Counted from the first letter of the stretch, positions 37,082 through 45,942 are shown. The stretch is DNA of 64,000 nucleotides from an uncultured Alphaproteobacteria bacterium (GCA_958295725.1 OY282368.1:1882001-1946000), one strand, 5' to 3'. Translations and numbers: made by a program. Notes: generated from the letters alone by a model not told the origin.

Positions 37082-37783
37082 TCACCAGTAGAGCCGGTAC
37101 CCGTCCCGTCCCGGCAGCGCGTGGCCCTGAAGCGTGACGCGCGCGTCGTCGGGCCGCGGGTCGGCGGCGGCCGGGGCGATCTGGTGCAACAGCATCCCCG
37201 AGTGGCACACCATCGTCCCCTCCCGGTAGGGAACGTATTCCGGCTCTCTCTCCTCGCCGATCCGGTCGCGGGCCGCGGGGTCCATCGCGTCGTATTCCGC
37301 CTTGCCGACGTCCCAGGCGCGGAGCCCCGCGCCGGACTTCGGCAGACGGATGGCCAGGGTGTAGGAGACGGGCCGGGAGAAATCCATCCGCCGGCCGTCC
37401 GGCCAGTCGATATCCATGAACTGGAGATCGAAATGGATCCTGCCGAGGGGCCGCCTGAACGCCGCGTGCGCCAGGAAGACGTGAAACCCCGGCCGGGCCG
37501 CACGAGGCTCGAACGCGACCCCGGCTCCCAGGTGCTCGCCGAGCGCCTCCAGCAGCCGCTCGTACAGCCAGCCGAATTCGCGCTCCAGCAGCGGGTTCAG
37601 GGCCGCCGCCTTCGCATGGTAGGCGTCGCGCCGGCCGGGCCCCGAATCGAGGTAGCTGGCCGCCCCCAGCGTATAGGCGGGCAGCCCCGGATACCGTTGC
37701 GTCCAGGCGTCCCGGCGCGCCCACACGCTCTCCAGCGCGCGGGCGCATTCGCCCGCGCTCAGCAACGGGATGCGGGCGATCAT
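37082..37783 (-). CDS. 2-oxoglutarate/Fe(II) oxygenase-like protein coupled to the LanM-like gene
   Basis: A 233-residue protein. His117-Phe-Asp119 (GRIHFDLQF) and His200 (GMLLHQIAP) form a likely iron triad and Arg215 (DDARVTLQG) the 2-oxoglutarate site, spaced as in the jelly-roll superfamily. I cannot name its subfamily. Its ATG overlaps the stop of the LanM-like gene (ATGA), so it is made together with that enzyme and very probably modifies the same peptides. It is last in the roughly 10-kb minus-strand precursor operon. Confidence 0.78.
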   Translation of the reverse strand: MIARIPLLSAGECARALESVWARRDAWTQRYPGLPAYTLGAASYLDSGPGRRDAYHAKAAALNPLLEREFGWLYERLLEALGEHLGAGVAFEPRAARPGFHVFLAHAAFRRPLGRIHFDLQFMDIDWPDGRRMDFSRPVSYTLAIRLPKSGAGLRAWDVGKAEYDAMDPAARDRIGEEREPEYVPYREGTMVCHSGMLLHQIAPAAADPRPDDARVTLQGHALPGRDGYRLYW

Positions 37784-40329
37784 GTCCGCCGCCCGCCGGC
37801 CGACGGTCCCTTCCCCTCCGGCCCGGCCTCGCCCCGCGCGAGGCGCGCGAAGCGCACCGCCAGCGCCGGCAGGCCGTCGATGCCGGAGAGGTCGTGCCGG
37901 TCGTCCAGCCACCGGGCGGGGAACCAGCTTCCGTGACGGTCGAAGTCCCGGCGCAGGCGCGCCGCCGCGCGGCGGTCGGGACAGAGCGGCGAGGCGTTCT
38001 CCGGGTCCAGCCAGACCGCGAGGCGCGCCAGGGCGGAGGGCGCGTAGGGCCGCCCCGGCCCGTGCCGCGACGGCGCCGTCTCGCCGAGCGCCGCGGCGGC
38101 CTCGCGCCAGCCCGCGAGGCCGGAGACGAAATCGCCGCCCGACCGCATCCAGATTTCGCGCGACGCCGCGGCCCGCCAGGTCTCGGCCGCGAGCGGGCGC
38201 AGTTCCGGCGCCCGCGCCAGGGTCGCGACGAGACCCCCGGCGCCGACCGCGTAGCCGGCCCCGAATTGCAGAAGCGCGTCGATGTGCTCGACGAACTCCC
38301 GCGCCGCGCCGGCGAGCGCCTCGCAAGCCAGGTCGGCGAGGTCGGGCCGGTTCAGCGCGCCGGCCAGCTCCAGGAGCGCCCCCGCCAGCCCGGCCCGGCC
38401 CGAGAGGACGTCGAAGCCGAGCGGACCCAGCATACGCTGGCCGTTGAAGACGTCGTGGTGCGGGCCGATCCAGACCGGCCCGCGCCGGTCGCCGCGCACC
38501 GCGCGGCGCGCGACTCCGCGGGCGATCTCGTCGGCCCAGGCCAGCATGTCGTCCGCGCGGGCCGGGGGCGGCCGCTCCGCGGCCGGCGTCCGTCGCGGGG
38601 GGTTGCCGGCCCGCAGGCCGAACGCCGAGCGCAGCGACGCGCGCCGCTCGTCCTCCGTCAGCCCGGCGAGTGCCTGAAGACGCTCCCGCGTTCCCGAGAG
38701 CGCGTCCTGCCCGAAGAAGTCCGGCAGACGCTCGCCCTCGACCCCGAAGAGGTCGCGCGAGTCGAGACGGGTCTGGAACAGGGGCACGTCGAGCCGGCGC
38801 AGGTCGCGCGCCGCCGCCTCGCGCAGCGTGCCCACCATGTCGCGCCGGCGAGGCAGCGCGGCATGGAGGGCGATCTCGCGCCACGCGCCGTCGGAGAGAT
38901 GGCGGGGCAGCAGCGACTGGCGGATCATCCGGTAGCAGGTCCAGGTGTCGATACGGATGATCCGGACCGGCGCGTCGGCGAACCGCCGCAGCGTCCCGAT
39001 CGCGTGTTCCCGCGCCGCCGGGGCGGAGAGGCTGCGCGCGGCCCGGAGGTAGCCGTCCTCGAAGGCGTCGAAGTGGTCCGCGGCGTCCGCCGGGGCGCCG
39101 TCCTCGTAGCGGGGCGCGAAACGGTCCTCGCGCCAGGTGATCAGTCCGCCGCCGTCGGCGTCCCGCAGCGGGGTGCGGTGCTCGCCGGGCCGGGTCAGGC
39201 AGCAGATGTCGGTCGGATCCTGGCCGTCGCGGGTCGGCATCGGCAACGGCAGGATGCCGGTGCCGACGGGGAGGGTCCCGACGAGCTCCGCCGCCTTCCC
39301 GGCGAGCCGGTACTTTCCGTCCGACCAGTCCGTCGGCGGCTGCACCGCGGTCTCGAAGTCGATGAAGCGCGGGACCGCGCCGTCGGCGATCAGGTTGTCG
39401 AACCAGAAGTCGTTGCCGTTCAGGGCCTGCAGGAGCGCGAGCCAGCCGCCGAGCGCCGCGAAGAAGGCGTCGGCCTCGTCCCGGCCGGCGACCGGACGCG
39501 CCTCGTGCACCGGCTCCCAGGCATAGCCGTCGCGCGTCAGCACGACCGGCGCGGCGAGCGCCGCGCCGTCGAGCCGGTCCGCGATCTCGCCGACGGCGGC
39601 GGCGACCCGCAGGTCCTTCGGCTTGTACGCCGCGCCGCCGCGCTCGAAACGCAGGATCGCCACCGAGCGTCCGCCGGCATGGAGGTCGCCGAGCCCCGGC
39701 TCGATCCGGACCAGCGCCCCGGGGTCCTCGCCGCCGAAGAAGGCGCGCGCGAGAAGCGCCCTGTCCGCCGCGGCGCACTCGACGATCCGGGCGAGGGCGG
39801 CGAGCCAGTCCGCCGTGGCCCGGCCGAGCGCATAGGCGAGGGCGGGGCTCCGCTGGAAGCGCGTCGCCCAGGTCGGCCGGGAGGTCACCACGCGCTCGGT
39901 CCGGTACGTCGGCTCGAGCACGCTGCCGAGGACGCCGGCGAGGTGGTCGAGCGGCCCCTCCAGCACGTCCGGCGCGCGCGGCAGTTCCGCCGGCCACCGC
40001 GCTTCCGCTTCGGCCCTGGCCCAGCGGCGGAACCCGGCGAAAGGGCGCGGCCCGTCGGAGAGGCGCTCGAACATGGCCCGGAACATGCGCGCCCAGTCGG
40101 GGTCCGGACCCGCGAGGCGCGCGTCGCGGAAGCGGTCGAGCCACGATTCCGGGCTCAGCCCGAGGGCCTCGGCGTGGGCCGTTATCGCCCGCTCCGACCC
40201 GAAGGCTTCCACGAGCCGCGCCCGGCGCCGCGCCAGGGCCTCCGCGTCGGTCTCGACGGGTTCGAACGCGCCCGCGTCGGTCCGCTCCGGGGGCGGCGCG
40301 GCGCGGGCGATGATCGCGTCGAGGTTCAA
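37780..40329 (-). CDS. LanM-like dehydratase with a zinc-less cyclase domain
   Basis: An 849-residue class II lanthipeptide synthetase-like protein. The kinase-like dehydratase half (about 120-560) shows LGDLHAGGRSV (213-223), AYKPKDLRV (234-242), NGNDFWFDNLIADG (304-317) and RFIDFETAV (321-329). In LanM the third block reads Asp-x-His-x-x-Asn; here Trp309 replaces His. The C-terminal LanC-like half (about 590-849) keeps Gly-rich repeats (SGRAGLAGALLELAG, GIDGLPALAV) but has no WCxG or CHG motif, so the Cys-Cys-His zinc site is missing. Likely Ser/Thr dehydration without ring closure. The TTG start at 40329 is inferred from its TTGA overlap with the sagB-like stop; no ATG is available nearby. 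Confidence 0.82.
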   Translation of the reverse strand: MNLDAIIARAAPPPERTDAGAFEPVETDAEALARRRARLVEAFGSERAITAHAEALGLSPESWLDRFRDARLAGPDPDWARMFRAMFERLSDGPRPFAGFRRWARAEAEARWPAELPRAPDVLEGPLDHLAGVLGSVLEPTYRTERVVTSRPTWATRFQRSPALAYALGRATADWLAALARIVECAAADRALLARAFFGGEDPGALVRIEPGLGDLHAGGRSVAILRFERGGAAYKPKDLRVAAAVGEIADRLDGAALAAPVVLTRDGYAWEPVHEARPVAGRDEADAFFAALGGWLALLQALNGNDFWFDNLIADGAVPRFIDFETAVQPPTDWSDGKYRLAGKAAELVGTLPVGTGILPLPMPTRDGQDPTDICCLTRPGEHRTPLRDADGGGLITWREDRFAPRYEDGAPADAADHFDAFEDGYLRAARSLSAPAAREHAIGTLRRFADAPVRIIRIDTWTCYRMIRQSLLPRHLSDGAWREIALHAALPRRRDMVGTLREAAARDLRRLDVPLFQTRLDSRDLFGVEGERLPDFFGQDALSGTRERLQALAGLTEDERRASLRSAFGLRAGNPPRRTPAAERPPPARADDMLAWADEIARGVARRAVRGDRRGPVWIGPHHDVFNGQRMLGPLGFDVLSGRAGLAGALLELAGALNRPDLADLACEALAGAAREFVEHIDALLQFGAGYAVGAGGLVATLARAPELRPLAAETWRAAASREIWMRSGGDFVSGLAGWREAAAALGETAPSRHGPGRPYAPSALARLAVWLDPENASPLCPDRRAAARLRRDFDRHGSWFPARWLDDRHDLSGIDGLPALAVRFARLARGEAGPEGKGPSAGGRRT

Positions 40330-41702
40330 GAGGGTCGGGGGGGGCCGCCGAGGATGAAATCGCCGACCGTGCCCTCCACCACCGGATCGAGCCCTGTCAC
40401 GTGGGCGAACAGCGCGGAGTCGCCGGTGCCGATGCCGCACGGCGAGAGCCCGAGCTCCGTCGCCGCCAGGTACAGGGTCTGGTACAGCGCGCCGGTGTTG
40501 CGCAGGATGGTGCCGTAGGAGATCGCCTTGTACTTCCACATCACCCGGGAGAAGCGCGCCGCGATGGCGAGCACGATCTGCGGATCGGCCATGCCGGCGG
40601 TGGACGTCTTCGCCTCCGCGACAACGCGCTCGACCTCCGGGGTACGGCCCGTGATTCGCGCCAGCTCGTGCTCGGCCGGGTCGTAGTGATAGAAGCCCGA
40701 CTCCAGGCCGTCGCAACGATCCACGATGGGGTAGATCTCCAGCTCGTAGCTCGCGCCGCCGTTCGGATAGGGGCGCCGCGTGATCTCGAAGGGGCCGGTC
40801 CGGCCCATGAAGTTGCTGACCTGAACGTCCTCGAAGGATCGGATCCGCGCCGCGCGGTCGAGCAGCGCCCCGAGGTCGCGCAGCGAGATGGGGCGGCTCT
40901 CGTCGTAGAAGCGTTCCGACCGGCGCCGCTCCAACACCGAGACGAAGGGTTCCCGGCCGAGGTCGTTCGGAGCGCGGGCGAGGGGGATGCGCTCACCGGG
41001 CCAGGGAGCGCGCGCCGCCGGCGGCGGGTCGATCTCGCCGATGAACGGGAACATGGCGCCGATCGGGTCGTAATGCCAGCCGACGCGGTGATGGGCATGG
41101 AGCTGGAGGTCGTGGAACTCCCATTGCGCGAGCGCGGTCCGGCGCTCTTCTCCGCGCGGCGCCGTGTCCAGGAACCCGGCCGCGTCGAGCGCGCGGCGCA
41201 CGACCGGGGCGTCGAGCGCCGCGAGGTCGTCGAAGCGCAGGCGCGCGCCGACCAGGGGCGATTCCAGGAGCCAGGCGCCGCCGTCGCGCCGCAAGCAGGC
41301 GAAACGGTCGAGCGCCGCCTCCGCCGCCGGCGCCTCCGGGGCCAGGGCGGGCGTGAACGACACCTGCTGCGGCAGGACCACCGCGCGCTCGCCGGCGTCG
41401 TCCATCAGGGGAAGCTCGATGAGCCCCCAGGCGCACAGCCGTTGCAGCCAGAGAACGTAGGCGGCGGCGCGGAACGCGCCCGCCTCCGCCATGACCGTGT
41501 CGCGGAGACGGGCGAGCGGCGCGCCGGCCGCGAGCCGCGCGTTGGCGGCCTCGAACTCCGGCGCGTGGGGACCGATGGGCAGCGCCCCGCCGCCCGCGCC
41601 CTCGATGACGAACGACGCGCCGTCCCCGGACTTTCCGATCTTCCCGCCGCTGCGGAGGCGGACGTGGATTTCGGGCTCGCGGACGAGATCGACGAAGCTC
41701 AC
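40326..41702 (-). CDS. SagB-type azoline dehydrogenase
   Basis: FMN-dependent dehydrogenase of 458 residues. The N-terminal half is the SagB-specific winged region with WEFHDLQLHAHHR (residues about 194-206); the nitroreductase domain starts at LERRRSERFYDES (257-269) and ends GIGTGDSALFAHVTG to FILGG. In TOMM pathways it oxidises azolines to thiazoles and oxazoles. GTG start at 41702, 22 bases after the YcaO stop and behind GGGGGAT. The stop overlaps the TTG start of the LanM-like gene. Its presence suggests aromatic azoles in the product. Confidence 0.9.
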   Translation of the reverse strand: MSFVDLVREPEIHVRLRSGGKIGKSGDGASFVIEGAGGGALPIGPHAPEFEAANARLAAGAPLARLRDTVMAEAGAFRAAAYVLWLQRLCAWGLIELPLMDDAGERAVVLPQQVSFTPALAPEAPAAEAALDRFACLRRDGGAWLLESPLVGARLRFDDLAALDAPVVRRALDAAGFLDTAPRGEERRTALAQWEFHDLQLHAHHRVGWHYDPIGAMFPFIGEIDPPPAARAPWPGERIPLARAPNDLGREPFVSVLERRRSERFYDESRPISLRDLGALLDRAARIRSFEDVQVSNFMGRTGPFEITRRPYPNGGASYELEIYPIVDRCDGLESGFYHYDPAEHELARITGRTPEVERVVAEAKTSTAGMADPQIVLAIAARFSRVMWKYKAISYGTILRNTGALYQTLYLAATELGLSPCGIGTGDSALFAHVTGLDPVVEGTVGDFILGGPPRPS

Positions 41703-41724
41703 GGCGCGATCCCGATCCCCCGGT

Positions 41725-44085
41725 TCAGATGAAGATCGCGATGGGGTTGAGTTCGGCCTCGGGCGTGGGCGTGTCGCGCCACCCCATCGCCACCGGCACG
41801 TCGTAGAGCCGCCCCGGACCGAAGCGCGTCCAGAAATGCCGCAGCCCCGGAACGATCGTCTTCGCCACCGGCATCCCGACGTCCGGCCGCGTCTGGTCCA
41901 GCACCAGGAACTCCAGACCCTTGCCCTCCACCAGCGCCCGGCAATGCTCCACGTCCTCCCGAAGGTCCGTCGTCTCCGGCACCGCGTAGTCCGACGCCAC
42001 GCGCTTCGCCCCACCCGCCGCCGGCGCCAGATACGGATGCTCCGACAGCCTCGCGTTCTTCCACCACCACAGAGACTCCGGGTCGTCGTAGAGATAGCCC
42101 CTCCCGTCGGTGTCCACGTCGCGCACCGCGCTCAGGTACTGGTTCATCTCGCACACCGTCCGCAGCGCCGCGATGCGCGGGTCGGTATGCGCCCCGGCCG
42201 AGAACAGGATGTCCTCGACCTCCTTGTCGGTGCGACGAGAGACCGCCACGAACACCGGAACCCCGAGGTCGTTGGTCGCGTCCAGAAGCCATATCTCGCG
42301 GTTGAAGGAGGCGTAGTACTCCCGCGTCCGCGACAGGTAATCGTCGCCGAAACCGTCGAGGTCCACCTCCGGCAGCGACAGCCGGTTGTACCACCAGCAC
42401 GCGAACGCGTCGCGCTCCGCCAACTCGAAAAAACCCTGGAGAACCGCCTCCTCCAGCGTGTTCCCCGCCGCGCACCCGTTCGAATCCGGCCCGCAGTAGA
42501 CGACATCGCCCTCGTCCGGCGTCGCGAAGTACAGCAGCGCCGTCGGCAGCCAGCGCCGGCGGCCCGCCGTCAGAGACCACACCGGCGTCCAGCTCATCTC
42601 GACCGACGGATCGAACCGCGCCGTGACGTAGTTGAACCGCGACTCGAGGGCGTTGATCTCCTCCGCCCGTTCGTACTGACGCTCGCTGTACAGCATCACA
42701 TCGTTGGGGTGGATCGCCTCGCCCGCCGCGAAGTCCTCGAAGCGCGCGCGGCGCCGGATCTCGTCGCCGTGATACACCCCCGAGTAGCGCTCCACCGCCT
42801 CGCACAGCGCGCTCGCCTCCGCCTGATCCGCCGTGCTCCCCTTGCCCGAACTCTTGGTCCGCAAGCTGGTGCGCAGAAGACGCAGGCTGTCCGCCTTCAG
42901 CGCCAGGTTGCTCCCCGCCCAGTACACGTGCAGCCACGAATCCGCCGGGTCCGTGGTCCGCATCAACTGCGTCACCACGCCGCTGACCGGACTCACCAGA
43001 TGACGGTACTTGCGAACCGTCTCCCCCGGCGGAACCGAACGCAGACCGCCGCTGTTCCACACCGGCTTCGGACTCGAACCCAGAACCACCGGGGCCGACG
43101 CCCGGTCGGGCCGGTACAGCGCCTCGTCCCCGCACGCCGCGCACTGCGGGCGCCGCGTCACCGGATGCTGCCCCCCGGCGAGGTCGTACAGCGACAGCGA
43201 CAGCACGTGCTCGTGCAGCCCCGACGCCTCCCCCAGAACCACCCAGCGCGCGATCTCCGTCGCCGCCAGGCCCAGTACCGCATCCGCGAACGGCCGCCCC
43301 GCCGCCCGCGGAGGGATGGCCGCGCCATCGCCCCCGGTGTTGCGCAGGAAGTTCCCGACCTCGTCGTTGCCGCGCATCCGGTGCGCCAGACACGCCCAGC
43401 ACGCCCCGCCCTCGCCCGGGCGGAACACCGGGCCGAACAACGGCCACACGCCGTCCGCCTTCACCAGAAGCCACGGCGTCCCCGACGCCAGATGACGACG
43501 GTTGACCCCGGCGTGCTCCTCGTCGAGATAGTTGGACGCGCGGATCACGTGCAGCGTCGCGCCGTCCGCGTCCGCAGCCACAGACAGGCCCATCGCCGCC
43601 AGACCCGCAGCCAGACGACCGCCCGCGTCCCCCGAAACCGCCACCCGCGCCGAACTCAGACGGCCCTCCGCCCACAGGGGCGACACGCCCACAGAGCACC
43701 AGAACGCCGCCGCGTCCCGGTCCATCCCGAACTCGCCCGAAACCACGTAGCCCTTCGACGCCAGCGACACCAGCGCCGTCTGCGTCTCCAGAGGACGGTA
43801 CGTCCCCGACAGCGCGACCGCGATCTCGTGGCGCGTGCGGGTCCCGTCGAGCAACGGCAGGAGGTCGAGATAACGCCGCCCGTAGAGCAACGCGTTGAAG
43901 CTCTCCGAGACCAGAAGCGCCGCCTCGCCGCCGACCGGGCGGACCTCCAGGTGCGGCGACAGAAGCGGCCGCTCCACCGTGCCCCGGTCCGCCTCCATGA
44001 CGCGATACAACGCGCTCGCCCCGCCCGCAGGACGGTCGAACAGACCCGGACCCGGCGTGCCGAACGGACTGGCGGCGCTCTCCAT
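41725..44085 (-). CDS. Fused TOMM cyclodehydratase (leader-binding domain plus YcaO), copy 2
   Basis: A 786-residue paralogue of the protein at 20175-22541, with the same start, domain order, CxxC pairs and YcaO ATP-site motifs. By hand alignment about 52 residues differ, with one two-residue deletion, roughly 93% identity. Substitutions gather around residues 255-270 and 615-680, the remainder being nearly identical. It is in the opposite orientation to copy 1. This copy lies directly between the precursor genes and sagB, so it is the likely main cyclodehydratase for those precursors. ATG 44085 follows GGGGAG. Confidence 0.9.
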   Translation of the reverse strand: MESAASPFGTPGPGLFDRPAGGASALYRVMEADRGTVERPLLSPHLEVRPVGGEAALLVSESFNALLYGRRYLDLLPLLDGTRTRHEIAVALSGTYRPLETQTALVSLASKGYVVSGEFGMDRDAAAFWCSVGVSPLWAEGRLSSARVAVSGDAGGRLAAGLAAMGLSVAADADGATLHVIRASNYLDEEHAGVNRRHLASGTPWLLVKADGVWPLFGPVFRPGEGGACWACLAHRMRGNDEVGNFLRNTGGDGAAIPPRAAGRPFADAVLGLAATEIARWVVLGEASGLHEHVLSLSLYDLAGGQHPVTRRPQCAACGDEALYRPDRASAPVVLGSSPKPVWNSGGLRSVPPGETVRKYRHLVSPVSGVVTQLMRTTDPADSWLHVYWAGSNLALKADSLRLLRTSLRTKSSGKGSTADQAEASALCEAVERYSGVYHGDEIRRRARFEDFAAGEAIHPNDVMLYSERQYERAEEINALESRFNYVTARFDPSVEMSWTPVWSLTAGRRRWLPTALLYFATPDEGDVVYCGPDSNGCAAGNTLEEAVLQGFFELAERDAFACWWYNRLSLPEVDLDGFGDDYLSRTREYYASFNREIWLLDATNDLGVPVFVAVSRRTDKEVEDILFSAGAHTDPRIAALRTVCEMNQYLSAVRDVDTDGRGYLYDDPESLWWWKNARLSEHPYLAPAAGGAKRVASDYAVPETTDLREDVEHCRALVEGKGLEFLVLDQTRPDVGMPVAKTIVPGLRHFWTRFGPGRLYDVPVAMGWRDTPTPEAELNPIAIFI

Positions 44086-44274
44086 GAAGAAACTCCCCGA
44101 TGCGTCCCCCGACGCGCCGGCGGACCGAACGGGCGGGCGACGAAAGCGAACGACCGACCGCGACCGCCGGTCGAACTCCTGGACCGAAGCATACGGCCGC
44201 GACGTCGCGCGTCAAACGAAACGGTGCCCCGGTACGGGATGAACCGGGGCGCCGATCCACCGGGCGACGACGGC

Positions 44275-44643
44275 TTAACTCTTCGAGGCGATGGAGCCCG
44301 CCGTCGACGCGGTGGTCGCGCTGCTCGCGGTACCGCATACGCAGGCCAACGTGCTGGCGCTGCCGGCGCTCCCCGCCGAGCTGGCCGTCTTGCCACCGGC
44401 GACCACGCCGAGCGATTCGTCCGACAGGGCGACGTTCGGATCAGGGGGGAAGCCCAGATAAAAGGTGTCTTCCGTGTTCACGCAGACGCGGACGTCGACC
44501 CCGGGAGGCAGATCAATGCCCCAGGACGACATGGCCGCCCGCGGGTCCGCTTGCATCCGCTCCCGGAATTCCGGATCGAAGAAGTCCTTCAGATACCCCT
44601 GCGATCCTTCCAGGTACTCCTGAATATCCAGAGAGTTTGCCAT
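44275..44643 (-). CDS. NHLP-leader RiPP precursor A1
   Basis: A 122-residue precursor. The leader (1-84) has the helical SQGYLKDFFDPEFRERMQAD, the SSWGIDLPPGVDVRV nitrile-hydratase-like strand, FPPDPNVALSDESLG and the VAGG cleavage site (81-84). The 38-residue core has 11 Ser, 6 Thr and 2 Cys among Ala and Gly, so half its residues can be dehydrated or cyclised. The core is identical in amino acids to that of the next gene upstream (44689-45063). The ribosome site TAAGGAGGTGA is a near-perfect match to the 16S rRNA tail. It lies closest to the YcaO/SagB/LanM genes, 189 bases away. Confidence 0.92.
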   Translation of the reverse strand: MANSLDIQEYLEGSQGYLKDFFDPEFRERMQADPRAAMSSWGIDLPPGVDVRVCVNTEDTFYLGFPPDPNVALSDESLGVVAGGKTASSAGSAGSASTLACVCGTASSATTASTAGSIASKS

Positions 44644-44688
44644 CGAGTCACCTCCTTAGATCTATCCGGCGGCGCCGACCGAAACGGC

Positions 44689-45063
44689 TCAACTCTTCGA
44701 GGCGATGGAGCCCGCCGTCGACGCGGTGGTCGCGCTGCTCGCGGTGCCGCATACGCAGGCCAACGTGCTGGCACTGCCGGCGCTCCCCGCCGAGCTGGCC
44801 GTCTTGCCACCGGCGACCACGCCGAGCGATTCGTCCGATAGGGCGACGTTCGGGTCGGGGGGGAAGGCCAGATAGAAGGTGTCGGCCGTGTTCACGTAAA
44901 CGCGGACATCGACCCCCCCCCCCCCCGGCAGATCCACGCCCCAGGACGACATGGCCGCCCGCGGGTCCGCTTGCATCCGCTCGCGGAATTCCGGATCGAA
45001 GAAGTCTCTCAGATACCCCTGCGATCCTTCCAGGTACCCCTGAATATCCAGAGAGTTTGTCAT
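44689..45063 (-). CDS. NHLP-leader RiPP precursor A2 (C14-tract variant)
   Basis: A 124-residue precursor nearly the same as A1, with an identical 38-residue core after VAGG (83-86). The leader differs in the DLPPG segment: a run of 14 C (44913-44926, read as G on the coding strand) encodes DLPGGGG and adds two residues. The frame is intact at 14. TAAGGAGGTGA precedes the ATG. The 420-base unit including the spacer is a tandem copy of the A1 unit. Confidence 0.9.
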   Translation of the reverse strand: MTNSLDIQGYLEGSQGYLRDFFDPEFRERMQADPRAAMSSWGVDLPGGGGVDVRVYVNTADTFYLAFPPDPNVALSDESLGVVAGGKTASSAGSAGSASTLACVCGTASSATTASTAGSIASKS

Positions 45064-45108
45064 CGAGTCACCTCCTTAGATCTATCCGGAAATACCGACC
45101 GAAACGGC

Positions 45109-45477
45109 TCAACTCTTCGAGGCGACGGACCCCGCCGTCGATGCGCTGCCGCCGGTACTGGCGGTGCCACACAAGGTGGCTATCGTGCTGGCGGAGCCGA
45201 CGGACCCGGCCGAGCTGGCGGTCTTGCCGCCGGCGACCACGCCGAGCGATTCGTCCGACAGGGCGGCGTTCGGATCGGGGGGGAAAGCCATATAGAAGGT
45301 GTCGGCCGTGTTCACGTAAACGCGGACGTCGACCCCCGGAGGCAGATCCATGCCCCAGGACGACATGGCCGCCCCCGGGTCCGTTTGCATCCGTTCCCGG
45401 AACTCCGGATCGAAGACGTCTTTCAGGTAGGCGTCCGATCCTTCCAGGTACCCCTGGACGTTCAGCGAGTTTGCCAT
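45109..45477 (-). CDS. NHLP-leader RiPP precursor A3
   Basis: A 122-residue precursor, third copy of the same family. Leader 1-84 ends SDESLGVVAGG. The core differs from A1/A2: it has one Cys (TLCGTAST), more Gly and Val, and the same ends (KTASSAG and ASKS). The ATG at 45477 is preferred to the TTG just before it; CAGGAGTGG is the ribosome site. The divergence of this copy, compared with the identical cores of A1 and A2, suggests that those two arose by the more recent duplication. Confidence 0.9.
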   Translation of the reverse strand: MANSLNVQGYLEGSDAYLKDVFDPEFRERMQTDPGAAMSSWGMDLPPGVDVRVYVNTADTFYMAFPPDPNAALSDESLGVVAGGKTASSAGSVGSASTIATLCGTASTGGSASTAGSVASKS

Positions 45478-45494
45478 CAAGCCACTCCTGTAGT

Positions 45495-45899
45495 TTATCC
45501 GGCGGTGCCGACCGAACCGGCCGTGCCGGCCGAACTGGCCGAGGATGGCACGGTCGAACAGGCCATGGTGCCCGCCGTCCCGACCGTCCCGGCGGTGCTG
45601 CCGGTCTTGCCGCCGCCGGCGACCGCGCCGAGCGTTTCATCCGACAGGGCGACGTTCGGGTCGGGCGGCAGGACGAAGTGGAGAACGTCGGCGCCGTCGG
45701 CGACGATCCGGACTCCGACGTCGGGAGCGAGCTCGATCCCGAGGTCGGGGAGCAGATCCCTCACGTCTCCGGCGTCGATCCGCGCGCGCAGGGACTCGTC
45801 CTCCCAGTACCGCTCGGACAGCGATCTGAACGGGGCGAAGTTGGACTGGTATCCCCGCACTTTCTCGGGCGTCGGAACGGTTTGTGTCATGGATTCCAT
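45495..45899 (-). CDS. NHLP-leader RiPP precursor B
   Basis: A 134-residue, more divergent precursor. The leader (1-97) keeps the FRSLSERYWEDESLRARID helix, PDLGIELAPDVGVRIV and VLPPDPNVALSDETLG, then VAGGG (93-97). The core is rich in Gly-Thr and Ser with one Cys (MACSTVPSS) and a Pro, and lacks the ASKS end of group A. ATG 45899 follows AAAGGA. It shares the modifying enzymes downstream, so the locus probably makes several products. Confidence 0.87.
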   Translation of the reverse strand: MESMTQTVPTPEKVRGYQSNFAPFRSLSERYWEDESLRARIDAGDVRDLLPDLGIELAPDVGVRIVADGADVLHFVLPPDPNVALSDETLGAVAGGGKTGSTAGTVGTAGTMACSTVPSSASSAGTAGSVGTAG

Positions 45900-45942
45900 G
45901 AGATGAGATCCTTTCCTGGCTTGAGTGTTCCCGGCTCGGGCG

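Larger units (their letters stand above)
44275..45480 (-). repeat. Tandem 414-420-base repeats carrying precursors A1-A3
   Basis: Three units, each a precursor gene plus a short spacer, repeat with start-to-start distances of 420 (44643 to 45063) and 414 bases (45063 to 45477). Spacers of the first two units share the ribosome-site block CACCTCCTTAGATCTATCC as read on the plus strand. The A1 and A2 units are nearly identical; A3 is more diverged. Confidence 0.88.
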
